The notes under the pieces are model-generated. The model saw only the letters and a list, made by a program, of their open reading frames with translations. It made no database searches and had not been told where the DNA came from. Position numbers and translations under genes: made by a program. From positions 209,233,501 to 209,297,500 of the forward strand of contig NC_134139.1 in NCBI RefSeq assembly GCF_033958435.1: 64,000 nucleotides of DNA, written 5' to 3'. This DNA is from Carettochelys insculpta (lineage: Eukaryota > Chordata > Testudines > Carettochelyidae). The stretch's first letter is position 1, and every line of letters begins with the position of its first letter. This document shows positions 30,721-40,789 of this stretch, in pieces.

Positions 30721-31675
30721 TATTCATTGGGGGGTGGGGGGCATTTTTGGGCATGTTTCTCAGAAATCTTGTGCTCTTATAACTGATGAACCAATTTTGT
30801 TGAAACTTTGGTTTTCTTTAGTCTCATTGAGATCAAAGAAACAAGCCCAGTTTGAAAGAAGTCTACAAAAGATTGGCAATTGAATGTGGGAAGAATGAAC
30901 CCCGACACAGGCGTGTGTGCACAATAGGAATTTGTTGGACTTCTCTGTTTGATTCAGAATATCTAGAGTGTGCAGGATGCCTTACTCTAAAGTAATAAAG
31001 ATGTAAGTTTGGCCCCTCTTGAAAAATACCAGGCTAGCCATAACGCACTTGAACAGACAACTAGTTTGGAGGGCAGAGCAGAGCATTGAAAGCCCAGCTC
31101 CAGAGTACTCATTTTCTCATTTGTTACTGCCCTTAATAATCCTTTGCAGCTTGTCCTTCTCTAGCATATCTTTCTTAATATTTTCATTCATGAATTGGAG
31201 GAGGGGATAAGGAACATGTTCAATTTTGACATTAGGTGAGAGAAATCTGGGTATTTTGAAAGCTACTAGATAAACTTCCCAAGCTGATGCACCTAAGTCC
31301 AGTACGCACTCTACTAGTTCAGGCATGTATGTTGCGTGAGAAGGTGCTTAATAGTACCAATGGAAGTTAGAGAATGAGCCAGTGGGAGATAATACATTTG
31401 ATACACAACTATGCAATGGGATCGATACACTTGGAAAGCAGTAATCCTGAAGAGGACGGCAAACAGAAATTTATTTAACAGAGTACCTAATGTACAGAGA
31501 ACTTCACGAACTTACAGGATGCCTGACCAACAAATTGATACAGCACTTCGGGGAATAGTTAAAACACAAGAGTGGGTGTACACCTACAGACAGAAGTACT
31601 AATGAATGATGTGGAAACTGACACGGAGAAAACTGTGGCTTCTAGAAATGGAAACCATAGCACGCTGGCAATTTC
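30721..31675. other. intron 3 sequence, possibly an old repeat
   Basis: A G-run (30729-30741) is followed by text such as GATGAACCAATTTTGTTGAA that has the look of an old dispersed repeat, but I cannot name it. No exon seen. Confidence 0.3.
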
Positions 31676-31965
31676 ATGTGCATACGTAAGGCATGTCTTC
31701 AATACCCACTGGATTGATGGGCTCCAGTCAATCCAGTAGGAGTTGATTTTTATCATGTCTAGTATAGACGTGATAAATAGACTGCTGCACACTCTTGGAG
31801 AAGAGTAAGAGCAGTCAACAGGAGCATGTCAGCTGTCTTGACTTACACAGTGAAGATACCACAATAGGTAGAGCTAAGTATGTGGACTTCAGCTATGTTA
31901 CTCATGTAGCTGAAGTTGCATAACTTAGATCAACAGCCCAGAGTAGTATAGACTGGGCCATGCCC
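31676..31965. mobile_element. degraded 'GTCTACACT'-type DNA repeat
   Basis: GCATGTCTTCAATACCCACT at the left and AGAGTAGTATAGACTGGGCC at the right are degraded inverted ends. Internal ATTTATCACGTCTATACTAG-like and ACTTAGATCAACAGC segments fit the same family as 8385. Confidence 0.45.
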
Positions 31966-32586
31966 TTCAGGTTGGATATTGCACATGGTACGATAGCTAG
32001 ATAAGGGTTCATGTGATGCGTTGGCCTCATCTTTCATCAGGATGTTACAGTACTTTATAGATGCCGCTTAGGTGCTTCAGTTGTTGCAGTGTCCTGTAAA
32101 TTTAGGACAGGTAATGAGCTGCATGTACACTGTTGCTCTTCCTGCTCATTAATAAAGGTAGTTCAGGGCTGGCTCTGTGTGTTTGCTTTGCTTTGTAGTG
32201 TCTCAGCAAGGAAGTCTAAAGGTGCTATAACGAAGGACAATAATAGGATAACCAAAAAGTAATCTAAATTACTGTGGGTAATTAGACAATGAAGGTGACA
32301 AACAGTGCTGTGAAGGCTTTTTTCTTCTGCACTGAAGTCTTTCTCGATCTATACGCAGTGCCTGAATATGCTGGTTATGTGGATCAGTTTGACTAATCCT
32401 GTAAAGAATTTTATTTTGAGAGACTGGAGTGGTCCTTGGCTGCTAATAGTTTAACAACTAGCAACACCACCCTTTTTCAGCTTTGAGAAGTGGGACTTAT
32501 GAGACCTGTTGCATAGTCTCACAGGTGTTAGTAAAGCCAAAAGAGTAGCTAGGGAGGTAAGGGGTGATAACCAGTTAGCAAATAAA
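31966..32586. other. intron 3 sequence, nothing recognised
   Basis: No exon or nameable repeat. Confidence 0.35.
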
Positions 32587-32596
32587 TTTGTTTCCA

Positions 32597-32829
32597 ATGT
32601 CAGAGGGGTAGCCTTGTTGGTGTGTGTCCACAAAAACAATGAGAAGTCCTGTGACACATGATAGACCAACTGGTTTTTTTTCCTCTTTTTTGGAGCATAA
32701 TCTGTCATGGGCAAAGACCTCCTTCGTCAGATGCATATCACATGCATCTGATGATGTGTGTCTTTGTCCACGAAAGCTTATGCTCCAGAAAAATCTGTTG
32801 GTCTATCAGGTGCCACAGGACTTCTTGTT
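32597..32829 (+). repeat. large palindromic repeat with target duplication
   Basis: It starts ATGTCAGAGGGGTAGCCTTG, then CACAGGACTTC-type arms pair around a centre near 32738-32752 (GCATATCACATGC). CCTGTGACACATGATAGACC at the left matches GGTCTATCAGGTGCCACAGG at the right. The insertion is bounded by TTTGTTTCCA at 32587-32596 and 32830-32839. A 10-base duplication points to insertion by target-primed reverse transcription rather than TA- or 8-bp DNA transposition. Confidence 0.8.
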
Positions 32830-33044
32830 TTTGTTTCCAGTAGTTCTCCAGAAAGCTTGTCCAGTTTTTATAAGTTGAATCTACAGACTGCAGAATTCAG
32901 GGCCACTTATGTGACGGAACTCAGGTCATTGAGCTTAGTGCAGGAATAACTTAATGAAATTCTAGATGCTGTAGAAAGTCAGACTAGATAATGGCCCTTT
33001 CTGCCCGAAGATATAGGGCTTTGGACATGGAGTTGGGAGACCTG

Positions 33045-33270
33045 GTTTAATTGTCTGGCTATAGTACCGGCCTCGTAGATGAGTGGGGCGGGTCACTTCA
33101 TGTGTCTGTGCCTCTTTCCCCTCCCAGGCATTTCCTTGTCCATACGGACTGTAAATTCTCCTGGCTGGGGACTTTCTCACAGTGTTAGCATAGTACCTAG
33201 TAGAATAGGGCTCCACTGTCAACTGCAGCCTGTAGGCACTGCAGCAGTGTAATTAATAATAACAACAAAT
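33045..33270 (+). mobile_element. MIR SINE relic
   Basis: The order GGGTCACTTCATGTGTCTGT, GCCTCTTTCC and TGGGGACTTTCTCACAGTG with an AT-rich end (AATTAATAATAACAAC) resembles the MIR pattern 'GTCACTTxAxCTCTCTGTGCCTCAGTTTCC'. It is old and divergent. Confidence 0.5.
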
Positions 33271-33279
33271 CCTCACTGA

Positions 33280-33440
33280 CTCTATTCGTATACGAGCTGT
33301 GTGTTGTCTTAGCCTAGGCTGCAAGATTTTTGGTTACTCTCTCCAGCTGTATGTTTGCACAACACCCAGCACAATGGAATCCAGATCTGTTTGGGAACAC
33401 TGTATACTATTGTGATAGACATTAGTGATCACCTGCTTAA
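33280..33440 (+). repeat. old SINE/LINE tail-like repeat
   Basis: GCCTAGGCTGCAAGATTTTT … TTTGCACAACACCCAGCACA … ATGGAATCCAGATCTG resembles the amniote tail 'AAGCTC…GTACAGCGCCTAGCACAATGGGGTCC'. Only this portion is recognisable. Confidence 0.4.
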
Positions 33441-33721
33441 CTGCCTTGTCTCTAAAGTATAGCACTCCATATGGGGATGTGTAATTCTAGATTCATATAT
33501 GTTGTCTGAACCTCCTGTTTACCATCTTCTGCCTCAGGTTTCTCCTCTCACCCCTATCCCAAATTATGGGGTGGGGGAAGGCATGAGGTGACTTCACTAC
33601 TTTCATGGATAAATTTGTTAAACTTTCATACTAAAGGTTACTCCTTACAAATTGAAAGATTAAAGAATAATCTTATCTGGAATCAAGTCTCAGTGGGGGT
33701 GGCCATTTTAGGCTCTTGCAG

Positions 33722-33819
33722 CAAAAGCAAGGAGGAGTCCTTTGGGATATGAACACTAACAAATACAGCTTTCGTGTGCTGGAACACACAGTTCATCAGA
33801 TGCATGAAATGGAAACTTC

Positions 33820-33822
<3 letters not shown>
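33722..33822 (+). repeat. half copy of the palindromic repeat family
   Basis: GGAGTCCTTTGGGATATGAA, CACTAACAAATACAGCTTTC, GTGTGCTGGAACACACAGTT and CATCAGATGCATGAAATGGA reproduce one arm and the centre of the family seen at 32597. It ends at the GT microsatellite. Confidence 0.65.
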
Positions 33823-33862
<40 letters not shown>

Positions 33863-33868
33863 ACACAC
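33823..33868 (+). repeat. (TG)n microsatellite followed by (AC)n
   Basis: Nineteen TG dinucleotides (33823-33860) are directly followed by ACACACAC (33861-33868), so the end can fold back on itself. It is a tail-like microsatellite after the palindromic repeat fragment. Confidence 0.93.
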
Positions 33869-34109
33869 ATGCACATACAAAGAAGGGTTTGTTGTGTTAC
33901 TATGTGGAGGGCCATTGTGGAGGCCCAGTCAAGGTGGGATGTGATCCATTCTCAAAAGTTGATGAGTGTGTGAATACCAAAAGAGGGGAAAATCACTTTG
34001 TGTGTTGAGCTAGTCACTCCCCAGTCTCTATTCAGACCCAGTTTGATAGTGTTCAATTTGCATATGAATTGCAGCTCTGTGGGGTCACTCTAATGTCTTT
34101 ATTTCAAGT

Positions 34110-34322
34110 AACAGCAACGAAGGGTCCTGTGGCACCTTATAGACTAACAGAAAAGCTTTGAGCATGAGCTTTCGTGAGCACAGACTCACTTGACCAGCAT
34201 CTGATGAAGTGAGTCTGTGCTCACGAAAGCTCATGCTCAAAACTTTTCTGTTAGTCTGTAAGGTGCCAGAGGACCCTTCGTAGCTGTTACAGATCCAGAC
34301 TAACATGGCTACCCCTCCGATA
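34110..34322 (-). repeat. complete palindromic repeat with 13-bp target duplication
   Basis: Two arms of about 85 bases (for example GGGTCCTGTGGCACCTTATA … against … AAGGTGCCAGAGGACCC) pair around the centre TTGACCAGCATCTGATGAAG. A unique end follows, reading on the minus strand TATCGGAGGGGTAGCCATGT. The copy is flanked by CTTTATTTCAAGT at 34097-34109 and 34323-34335. The length and identity of the duplication support retrotransposition. No coding capacity. Confidence 0.88.
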
Positions 34323-34335
34323 CTTTATTTCAAGT

Positions 34336-34708
34336 GTTTTGGTGAATTATGGCAACTTTTGAGTCTGTGAAACTGCAGAGCTGGAACTCCTATCCAAAGA
34401 TGACACCCGTCCGTCCTGGGGGAGTTCTGCAATTTTACAATGGCTCCAAATGCAGTGATTTCAGAATTCCCCCAGAGCTATCAGTCTTAACATTGCTTGA
34501 ATATGGCAACTCCAGCTCCTCCCCGGGACTGATTTAAGTAAAGGTATTCAATCCACCTCTGCATGTTTACAGTTTGATTATGAAAGACTCAGGGGGCTTT
34601 AGTGTCTGGCAGTTTCAGAGAAACAGGTGAGCAGGCCTGATATTGACAACATAATCTCTAGTAGTGTTCCTTCAACATTAGAGGCTAATCCTGTGCTTTT
34701 GTTTTCAG
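34336..34708. other. end of intron 3, nothing recognised
   Basis: Intronic sequence leading to the exon 4 acceptor. Confidence 0.4.
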
Positions 34709-34817
34709 TGGGACTTCTCCTCTTGCATGTCTGAATGCTATGCTGCATACAAACTCCCGAGGGGAAGAGGGCATTTTCTATAAGGTCCCAGGGAGAATGG
34801 GAGTGTACACACTGAAG
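34709..34817 (+). CDS. ASXL2: ASXL2 exon 4, HARE-HTH domain part 2
   Basis: Acceptor TTTTGTTTTCAG ends at 34708 and donor GTAAGTG starts at 34818. The 109-nt exon starts with the last base of a serine codon. It then reads [20 protein letters not shown] and [16 protein letters not shown], ending in phase 0. This is the second half of the HARE-HTH domain, with the conserved '[10 protein letters not shown]' helix and the 'FYKVPGRxGVYTL' wing, about residues 49-84. The length equals that recalled for ASXL1 exon 4. A run of unrelated open sequence continues into the intron but has no family support beyond the donor. Confidence 0.96.
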
Positions 34818-35032
34818 GTAAGTGTCTCAGCTGGGGGAACTTCCTTTAAAAATTTAAGTGAACTTTTAATCATTTTAATAAATGTTGGATTGAGAGCCCT
34901 GAATAATGAAATGCCCCTCATCTGGTAACCCTCAACAGAATAGGCAATTGCAGAAGCTTCCCCAATGTATCTCAGACCTGATGTCAAGGGAACATCTGTA
35001 AACGAGAAGCATGTTTAGTTTTCATGCCTTAG

Positions 35033-36900
35033 CAGTCCTTCACCTCTTTGAGGCTAAAGGGGTGCTGAGCATGCCTCCAAAGGCCAAGTGTCAACGCTGG
35101 TCCAGAGGTCCAGTCCCTGCTCACCAGAGATGCCATCGATGCCAGAGGCGCTCCTGGCAGCGCAGAGCTTGCTCTGGATTATGGCACCATTCTTGACGCT
35201 GAGGAGATTGACGCCCCCAAGACAGGTGCTAAATTGTCCTCCATCCCAAGGCAAGCCAGTTAAAAGAGCACGACCACCTTTGCCCTCCGCCCAGCGTGAT
35301 CTTCGGTGCCAGCGCAAGCACCACTTTGGTCTTCGGTGTTGGAGGCATCCGACTCAGAGTCTGACCCCTATTTCTCCAGCTTGGTCAGGAGTAGGAGTGC
35401 TCGATCCTCCTCTCAGCGGAGTTGGCATTCGGGGCAGGGACAGTGGCCGCTGAACTGTCAGATGGCGCCACAAAGGCCTTTTTGGACTCCAGGGGCATTT
35501 TATTCAGCTACAGTCTAGGGCCCCATCACTGCTGGCGGCAGCGGTATCACCCCCAGTACCACATTTGGCACCACTGGCTTCGCTAGGAGCGCTGCCACAA
35601 GATGCGTTGTTGGAGCAGCTTCCCTCCGTGGGGTGGTCCTCATTGGCGCTATCTGTTTCTTTGGCACTGACACCCTCGGGGCCAGGGCTGGCTCCGGTGG
35701 TTTTGCTGCTGCTTCCTCCTCTGGTGCCGTGCACTTTGGTGCAGTCCCATCCCGGCCCCTATGGAGCCTACCAGGTTACAGGGGCTGTTGGCATCGGCAG
35801 CTCCTGCAGCTCCTACTACTTCAGCAGTTCTCCGTTGTTGCTGACCTCTGTGGTCTTGATGCCAGCATCACAGCTGTTGCCAGTGCACCTCGGGGGCAGC
35901 ACTTTGGCTCCGTCAGGTACTGTGGGCGTTGATGGCTCGGCGCAGGCAAGGACCTCCTCTTCCTTCCTTTCTGGACAAAGAGGTCACTGGTTCTTCTGCT
36001 TCACCGGTCTTGGAGGGCAGAGCTGTTCCACTGGGTAGCCCAGGAATTGGGGATGCAGGTGGAGGAGGTCAAGGACGCTGATAATGGATATTTTGTCCTC
36101 ATTGGGTCCCACCAGAGTAGCCTTGCCGCTCCTAAAGACCATTGCGGAGACAGCTGAGACCACGTGGCAGACGCTGGCATTATCCCAGCCCGCCACGAGG
36201 AAAAATGAGAAATGATACTTTGTCTCCTCTGTGGGGAGCAAGCACCTGTTCACCCACCCACCTCTCGACTTCCTGGCTGTGGATGCGGCCAACCACCGGG
36301 GGAGAGAAGGGTTTCAAGGGCTCTTGCCCAAAGACAGTTGAAACGGCTGGATGTGTACGGGAGGAAAGTTGATTCAACGTGAGGGCCGCAGCTGCGCACA
36401 GCTAATGAGCAAGCCCTAGCGAGCAGGTACACGGCAGTGTCCTCCCTCTTGAAATTCAGAGTTTGTTACCCCGGACGCTGAACCTGAATTTATGGCGATT
36501 GTGGAAGGGAACAAACCGATTTCACGTACAGCCCTACAAGCCGCTCTAGAGGCTGCTGATCCGGTGACATGGGTCATGGTGTCGGGGTGGCCATGAGGTG
36601 GGGGACTTAGCTGCATGTTTCTGGTCTGCCCCGGAGGTGCCGCAGACTGAGACTTACCCTTGGAGAGACTGTGTCGTTCTCAGAGAAAACTGTTAAAAGG
36701 CTGCGTAGTCTTAGATTCGGGGGCCACCCTAAGGTCTCTAGGGCTCCACACTCCTACAACCCAGCACAGACGTTTTAACCCCTGCCTTCCCCGAGGCAAT
36801 TCCCTCAGCAGCCCAGGGATTGAAATAGATGGAGAGGTCGCAGCAGCAGGAGGTGCTCCCATCTGCTTGGCCAGGGCAAGGGGCAGCAGAAGTCCCTGAC
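35033..36900 (+). pseudogene. DIRS-like gag relic
   Basis: This region keeps gag text of vertebrate DIRS elements in shifting frames. There is a Ser/Pro/Leu-rich low-complexity part (35380-36010). Then HLFTHPPLDFLAVDAANHRG and EFMAIVEGNKPISRTALQAA LEAADPVTWVM (36230-36580, with the last A of the first part at the junction) match the 'FxALVEEGxxxARTALQAALDAADSVAR' core. Further on, ATLRSLGLHTP appears at 36725-36755. No intact frame remains. The long open frames on both strands in 35500-36040 come from GC-rich low-complexity composition. Confidence 0.65.
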
Positions 36901-37234
36901 AGGGCCAAAACCTAACTTTTGAGGGTGCAGTCGGAAGCACCACACTACTCCTTGTGTTGGATCTACCACGCCCTTTTTCTGTTCTGCCTATCCCCTTTCT
37001 ACCCTGGTTGGTGCTGTATGACATCGGACCAGTGGGCCCTTTGCACGGTAGAAAAGGGATACATTATCCAATTCAGTTCTTACCCACCTTTCCACCCTGC
37101 TTCTTTGTCCATCTTCAGGGACTCCTCTCACAAGAGCCTGCTCAAGCAGGAGAGCCAATCGCTTCTTGAGGGGGTAGCAACAGAGGAGGTTCCCCTGCAA
37201 TTCAGGGGCCAGGAGTCTTATTCCCATATTTCCT

Positions 37235-38000
37235 AATTCCAAAATCAAAGGGAGGACTGAGACCCATCAGGGACCTCTGGGGCCCAAACAGGTTGGTAGA
37301 AAAGCTTGGATTTTGCATAGTCTCCCTGGGGCTCATTATCCTGCTGCTGGATCTGGGGGGACTGGTTTACAGCTCTCGACTTTCAGGACGCATAATTTCA
37401 CATTGCAGCCTAACCTCCCCACAGGAGGTTCCTGAGGTTTGTAGTGAATGGAGGACGTAGTCAGTCACAGTCTTTCTGTTGGGTCTGACAGTGGCTTCAA
37501 GGGTTTTCACCAAGTGCGTGGTGGTGGCGGTGGTGGCAGCCTTTCTCCACAGGCACAGAATCGAATTGTTCCTGTACCTGGACAACTGATTGGTCAAAGG
37601 GAGCTCAGAGGCCCACATTCACCAACACACACAGTTCATCCATCAAACTTTCGACAGTCTGTCTTTTGGTGAACGAGCTAAAGTTTACATTTACTCCCAC
37701 ATGAAGAATAGTTTCTGGGGTCTCTCATGGACTCAGTGCTTGTCAGGGCCTTCCTGCCGGAGAGCAGGTTTCCGGTTATGGCCAGCATCTTAAACAACCT
37801 GCTTAAGTTCCCCACCATGATGGCCAGGTGTTGCGTGAAGCTCCTAGGACACGTGGCAGCTTGTACCTTCATGGGGCAGCATGCCAGACTCTGATTACGT
37901 CCTCTCCAGTTGTGGCTGGCTTCAGTGTACCACCCTGTGAGGGACCGTATAGACAAATTAGTGGCATTGCCGCAGCAGGTACAGCGGACCTGCATTCCTG
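37235..38000 (+). pseudogene. DIRS-like reverse transcriptase relic
   Basis: The frame near 37235 reads PNSKIKGRTETHQGPLGPKQ, or in the neighbouring frame F-LIPKSKGGLRPIRDLWGPN, matching 'FLIPKKDGGLRPILDLRxLN'. FQDA…FHIA and RRFLRFVVN equivalents follow at 37380-37450. At 37575-37589 the catalytic YLDD-W has become YLDN-stop (GAC AAC TGA). LVKGSSEAHIHQHTQ continues after the stop. Loss of the second Asp and the Trp-to-stop change make it inactive. Confidence 0.78.
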
Positions 38001-38035
38001 GCTGGGCGTGCAGACAGTGTGTGTAGGGGCACTCT

Positions 38036-38941
38036 TTGGACCCATCCATCCCTGCCACCCTGTCTCTGGTAACTGATGTGTCATACCTAGGTTGGCAGGT
38101 GCATCTGGGGAAGTGCCAGGCTCAGGCCCCGTGGGGCATGCCAGACCTCAAGCCTCACATCAGTGTAAGAGAGTTTAAGGTGATCAGGTTGGTGTGCGAG
38201 GTGTTTTCGGACAACCTAGTGGGACATTGCATGTCAGTGAGCACAGACCACGCAATGGCAATGTATTGTATCAATAGACCAGGTGGTGGGGTGCGGTGCA
38301 CGCTCCTCTCCCCTGTATCACCATGCTATCAGGCTCTGGGAGTTCTGCATTCAGCACCAAATTCTCCTGCAGGCCCAGTACTCATCCAAAGTCCACAATA
38401 CTTCTCCTTCATGACCCACGAGTGGTCCATCCACCCAGATGTGCGGCAATCAATTTTCCAAATTTGGGGCTATCCCCAGGTGGACTTGTTTGCCATGCAC
38501 CTCAATGTGAAGTGCCAAACATTTTGTTGTTACCAGAACTGGAGTCCTGGGGGGAGCGAGTTCAGTGTATCCTGGGTGGGCACCCTGCTGTATGCATTCT
38601 CTCCGCTTCCCCTTGACCACATGGTCCTCCTCAAAATTGAAGTGGACTGGGCCTCGGTAATCCTGTTGGCTTTGGCCAGGCAGCATTGGTACTTGGTTCT
38701 GTTAGACCTATCGGTGAGCCACCCAGTAACACCCCCATTGCGCCTGGACCTGTTGACACAGGAGGCTTCAGCACCCCAAACTCCTGTCCCTTCACCTCAC
38801 AGCATGGAAGCTTCGTGGTGGAGTGCCATGCGACTTTCCTGCTCAGAACTGGTGAGGGAAGTACTTTTAAATAATAGAAAACCTTTCATGAAGGCCACTC
38901 ACTTGGCAAAGTGGAAAAGTTTCACAGTTTGGATGCCCTAG
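38036..38941 (+). pseudogene. DIRS-like RNase H and connection region, open 302-codon frame
   Basis: The longest open frame of the element. It reads TDVSYLGWQVHLG (first acidic residue), ISVREFKVIRLVCE (second), SVSTDHAMAMYCINRPGGGV (third, then Asn-x-x-Gly-Gly) and HEWSIHPDVRQSIFQIWGYP, then QVDLFAMHLN. These blocks correspond to 'DASxxGWGAHL', 'LELRAIRLA', 'TDNxxxxxYINRQGG' and 'EWSLHPDIFxxLxxxFGxPEVDLFA'. The 'NVRADxLSR' part has been replaced by frame-shifted text. From about residue 280 (KATHLAKWKSFTVW) the recombinase N-terminus begins, but a stop at 38939 ends the frame. Confidence 0.82.
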
Positions 38942-39886
38942 AAAGGGTTAGTCTCCTTACAGGCCACAATCCCTTTGCTCCTAGATTATCTGTGGCACCT
39001 GAATCCAGCGGGGCTGTCCCTCTCCTCCATAAAGTACAGTTGGGTGGCCATTGCTGCTTTTCATCCTGGCCCAGACCATTTGTCGGTATTCTCGGGCATG
39101 GTGGTCAAGAGGTTCATGAAAGGCCTGGAATGGGTTAGACCACAAGCGTGGGACCCTTTACCCTCACAGGACCTTAAATTGGTATTGGCTAAGCTTATGG
39201 GGGCTCCTTTTGAACCGTTGCTTCTGTTCCATGCTCTTTCTAAGTTACGAAACAGCCTTTTTGGTGGCCATCACATTGGCCAAAAGGGCGTCTGAATTGA
39301 GGGCTCTTACTGTGGTCTCACTCTATATGGTGTTCCACAAGGACACGGTTAGATTGAGACACCACCGGCTTTCCTGGAAAGGTGGGCTCTTGTTTCCATA
39401 TCAGGATATTTTATTACCTGTGTTTTATCCTAAACGTTGTGCTATGCCAAGGGAGCAGAGTTTACGTACCTTAGATGTCTGTACAGCTTTAGCCTTGTGT
39501 ATTGACAGGACCAAACCTTTTAGAAAGTCACAGCAGCTCTTCGTTGTGGTGGCAGACAGGATGAAGGGCCTCCTGTTTTTCCTCCCAGAGGATTAACTCT
39601 TGGACCATGGCTTGCATTAGGGAATGCTACAGATTAGTAAGGGTTCCCCTTACTGTGTTGTAAGAGAGTGCAAGCATCCGTGGCAGCATTCCTAGCCCAT
39701 GTCCTTATTCAGAAAAGCTGTGGGACAGCCACCTGGTGGTCTTATATGTGTTTGCAGCCCATCAGGCAATCACGCAGCATGCTAGAGAGGGTGCTGCGGT
39801 GGGTAGGGCTGTACTACAGTCATTCTGCAGCTCCCACCCCAGCTCCTAATGCCAACTTTTACTTATCTATATTGGAATGGAAGTGA
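38870..39886 (+). pseudogene. DIRS-like tyrosine recombinase (YR) relic
   Basis: The frames 38945-39295, 39210-39596 and 39668-39886 together read a YR. The SAM-like N-domain is LWHLNPAGLSLSSIKYSWVA. The catalytic first arginine block is AFLVAITLAKRASELRALTV (Arg of 'RRxSEL'). The FRKSQQLFVVV region and QASVAAFLAHVLIQKSCGTA TWWS equal 'TRAQASLAAFLAxxPIxDICRAATWSS'. The HxxR box position reads Cys-Cys-Lys-Arg at 39656-39667, with the His lost. There are two frameshifts and a stop. Its stop codon lies at the hAT boundary. Confidence 0.75.
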
Positions 39887-39887
39887 G

Positions 39888-40789
39888 CAGGGATCTGTAA
39901 TCAAAACAGAAGTGCCATTTGTTCAAATTCCGTTATGAAATCAATACTTCAAGAGCCACAACGCACGTGCGTATGAGACAGTCCCTAGTCACACTGCACT
40001 TTTTGTAACCCTAGTCTAAGAACAGCGAACGCTTGTTACTTTCACCCCTGATTGGAGAGCAAATGAGGACAAGGAAAATGCTGCGCCTGGGGATAGGCTC
40101 TTAAGCAGGGAGGAGCAATGTTCACATCAACCCTTCACGTACCTGCCCTCAGCTTCCCAGGCTCTGCTCCCCTCCACCTCCAATCTGCCCCCATCCTCAA
40201 GCTTTATCCTCCATACTGCAACCCCCTCATCCCCCAAATACCCGCCCCCAGCTTAACCCCTCTGAGGTGTTAACCTTTCCAGAGGGCCAGCCAGCAGCAA
40301 CCCTGCCCTGGAGATGAGGGACAAGGATCAGAAACCTCCATTACATGAGCTCCGTCCCAGCCTCCTGGGGGCATTAGCACTGGGAATGTTACCACAGGAG
40401 AGCTCCCAGCAGGCCTGGGTGGGGGCAGCTGCACCCTCAGGAGCTGGCAGTGCTGAGTTGTCCTGGGGTGGGGTGTGAGCCTGAATGAACTGGCTGCACA
40501 CACCAGCTGCCAGCAGAGTGGAAGTGCTGGCTGCTCCAGGGATGCATCGTGAGCAGCTCAGAGCTTTGTCCTAGCAGGCAGCGACCTGGCAGGTCCCAGC
40601 CAGGCTGTACCAGGCCTTCAGCAGGTGGCAGTAGGGCCCCTCATGATCACAGATCTGCTCCCAGCTGGAAAGGAGCCAGGTGCTGTGCTGCTACAGGGGC
40701 TCCTGGGCAGAGCCGCTGGTAGTGTCTCCCTTTTGGCCAGTGCCAATGGGCGCGCTAGGGCCCAGCTCGCCTGTTGAGACCAGACCCTG
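39888..40789. mobile_element. hAT-type element, second copy of the 19826 family
   Basis: The left end CAGGGATCTGTAATC matches CAGGGGTCTGCAACC of the copy at 19826, and the right end reads GTTGAGACCAGACCCTG. Shared subterminal text includes CAACGCACGTGC, AACAGCGAACGCTTG and GGATAGGCTCTTAAGCAGGG. The 8-bp flanks do not match well. The copy abuts the DIRS-like recombinase relic. No transposase is coded. Confidence 0.68.

Larger units (their letters stand above)
35033..39887 (+). mobile_element. decayed DIRS-like retrotransposon, copy 2
   Basis: The order of relic domains on the + strand is gag (35033-36900), RT (37235-38000), RNase H and connection (38036-38860) and tyrosine recombinase (38870-39886). 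This is the DIRS order. There is no integrase or protease of LTR-retrotransposon type and no endonuclease of LINE type. The coding regions carry many stops and frameshifts. A hAT element starts immediately after the recombinase stop codon, so the 3' terminal repeat is missing or displaced. Confidence 0.78.

Noticed and set aside
33823..33868. Z-DNA regulatory element
   Set aside because: A plain TG microsatellite at a repeat end. Nothing in the sequence shows regulation.
34818..34928. Continuation of ASXL2 exon 4 past 34817
   Set aside because: The consensus donor GTAAGTG directly follows TLK, and the continuing residues do not match ASXL proteins.
35504..36040. Ser/Ala-rich frames on both strands as genes
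   Set aside because: Low-complexity part of DIRS gag with no conserved domain.
38036..38941. 302-codon frame as a new host gene
   Set aside because: It reads DIRS RNase H/connection blocks in order and is flanked by RT and recombinase relics.
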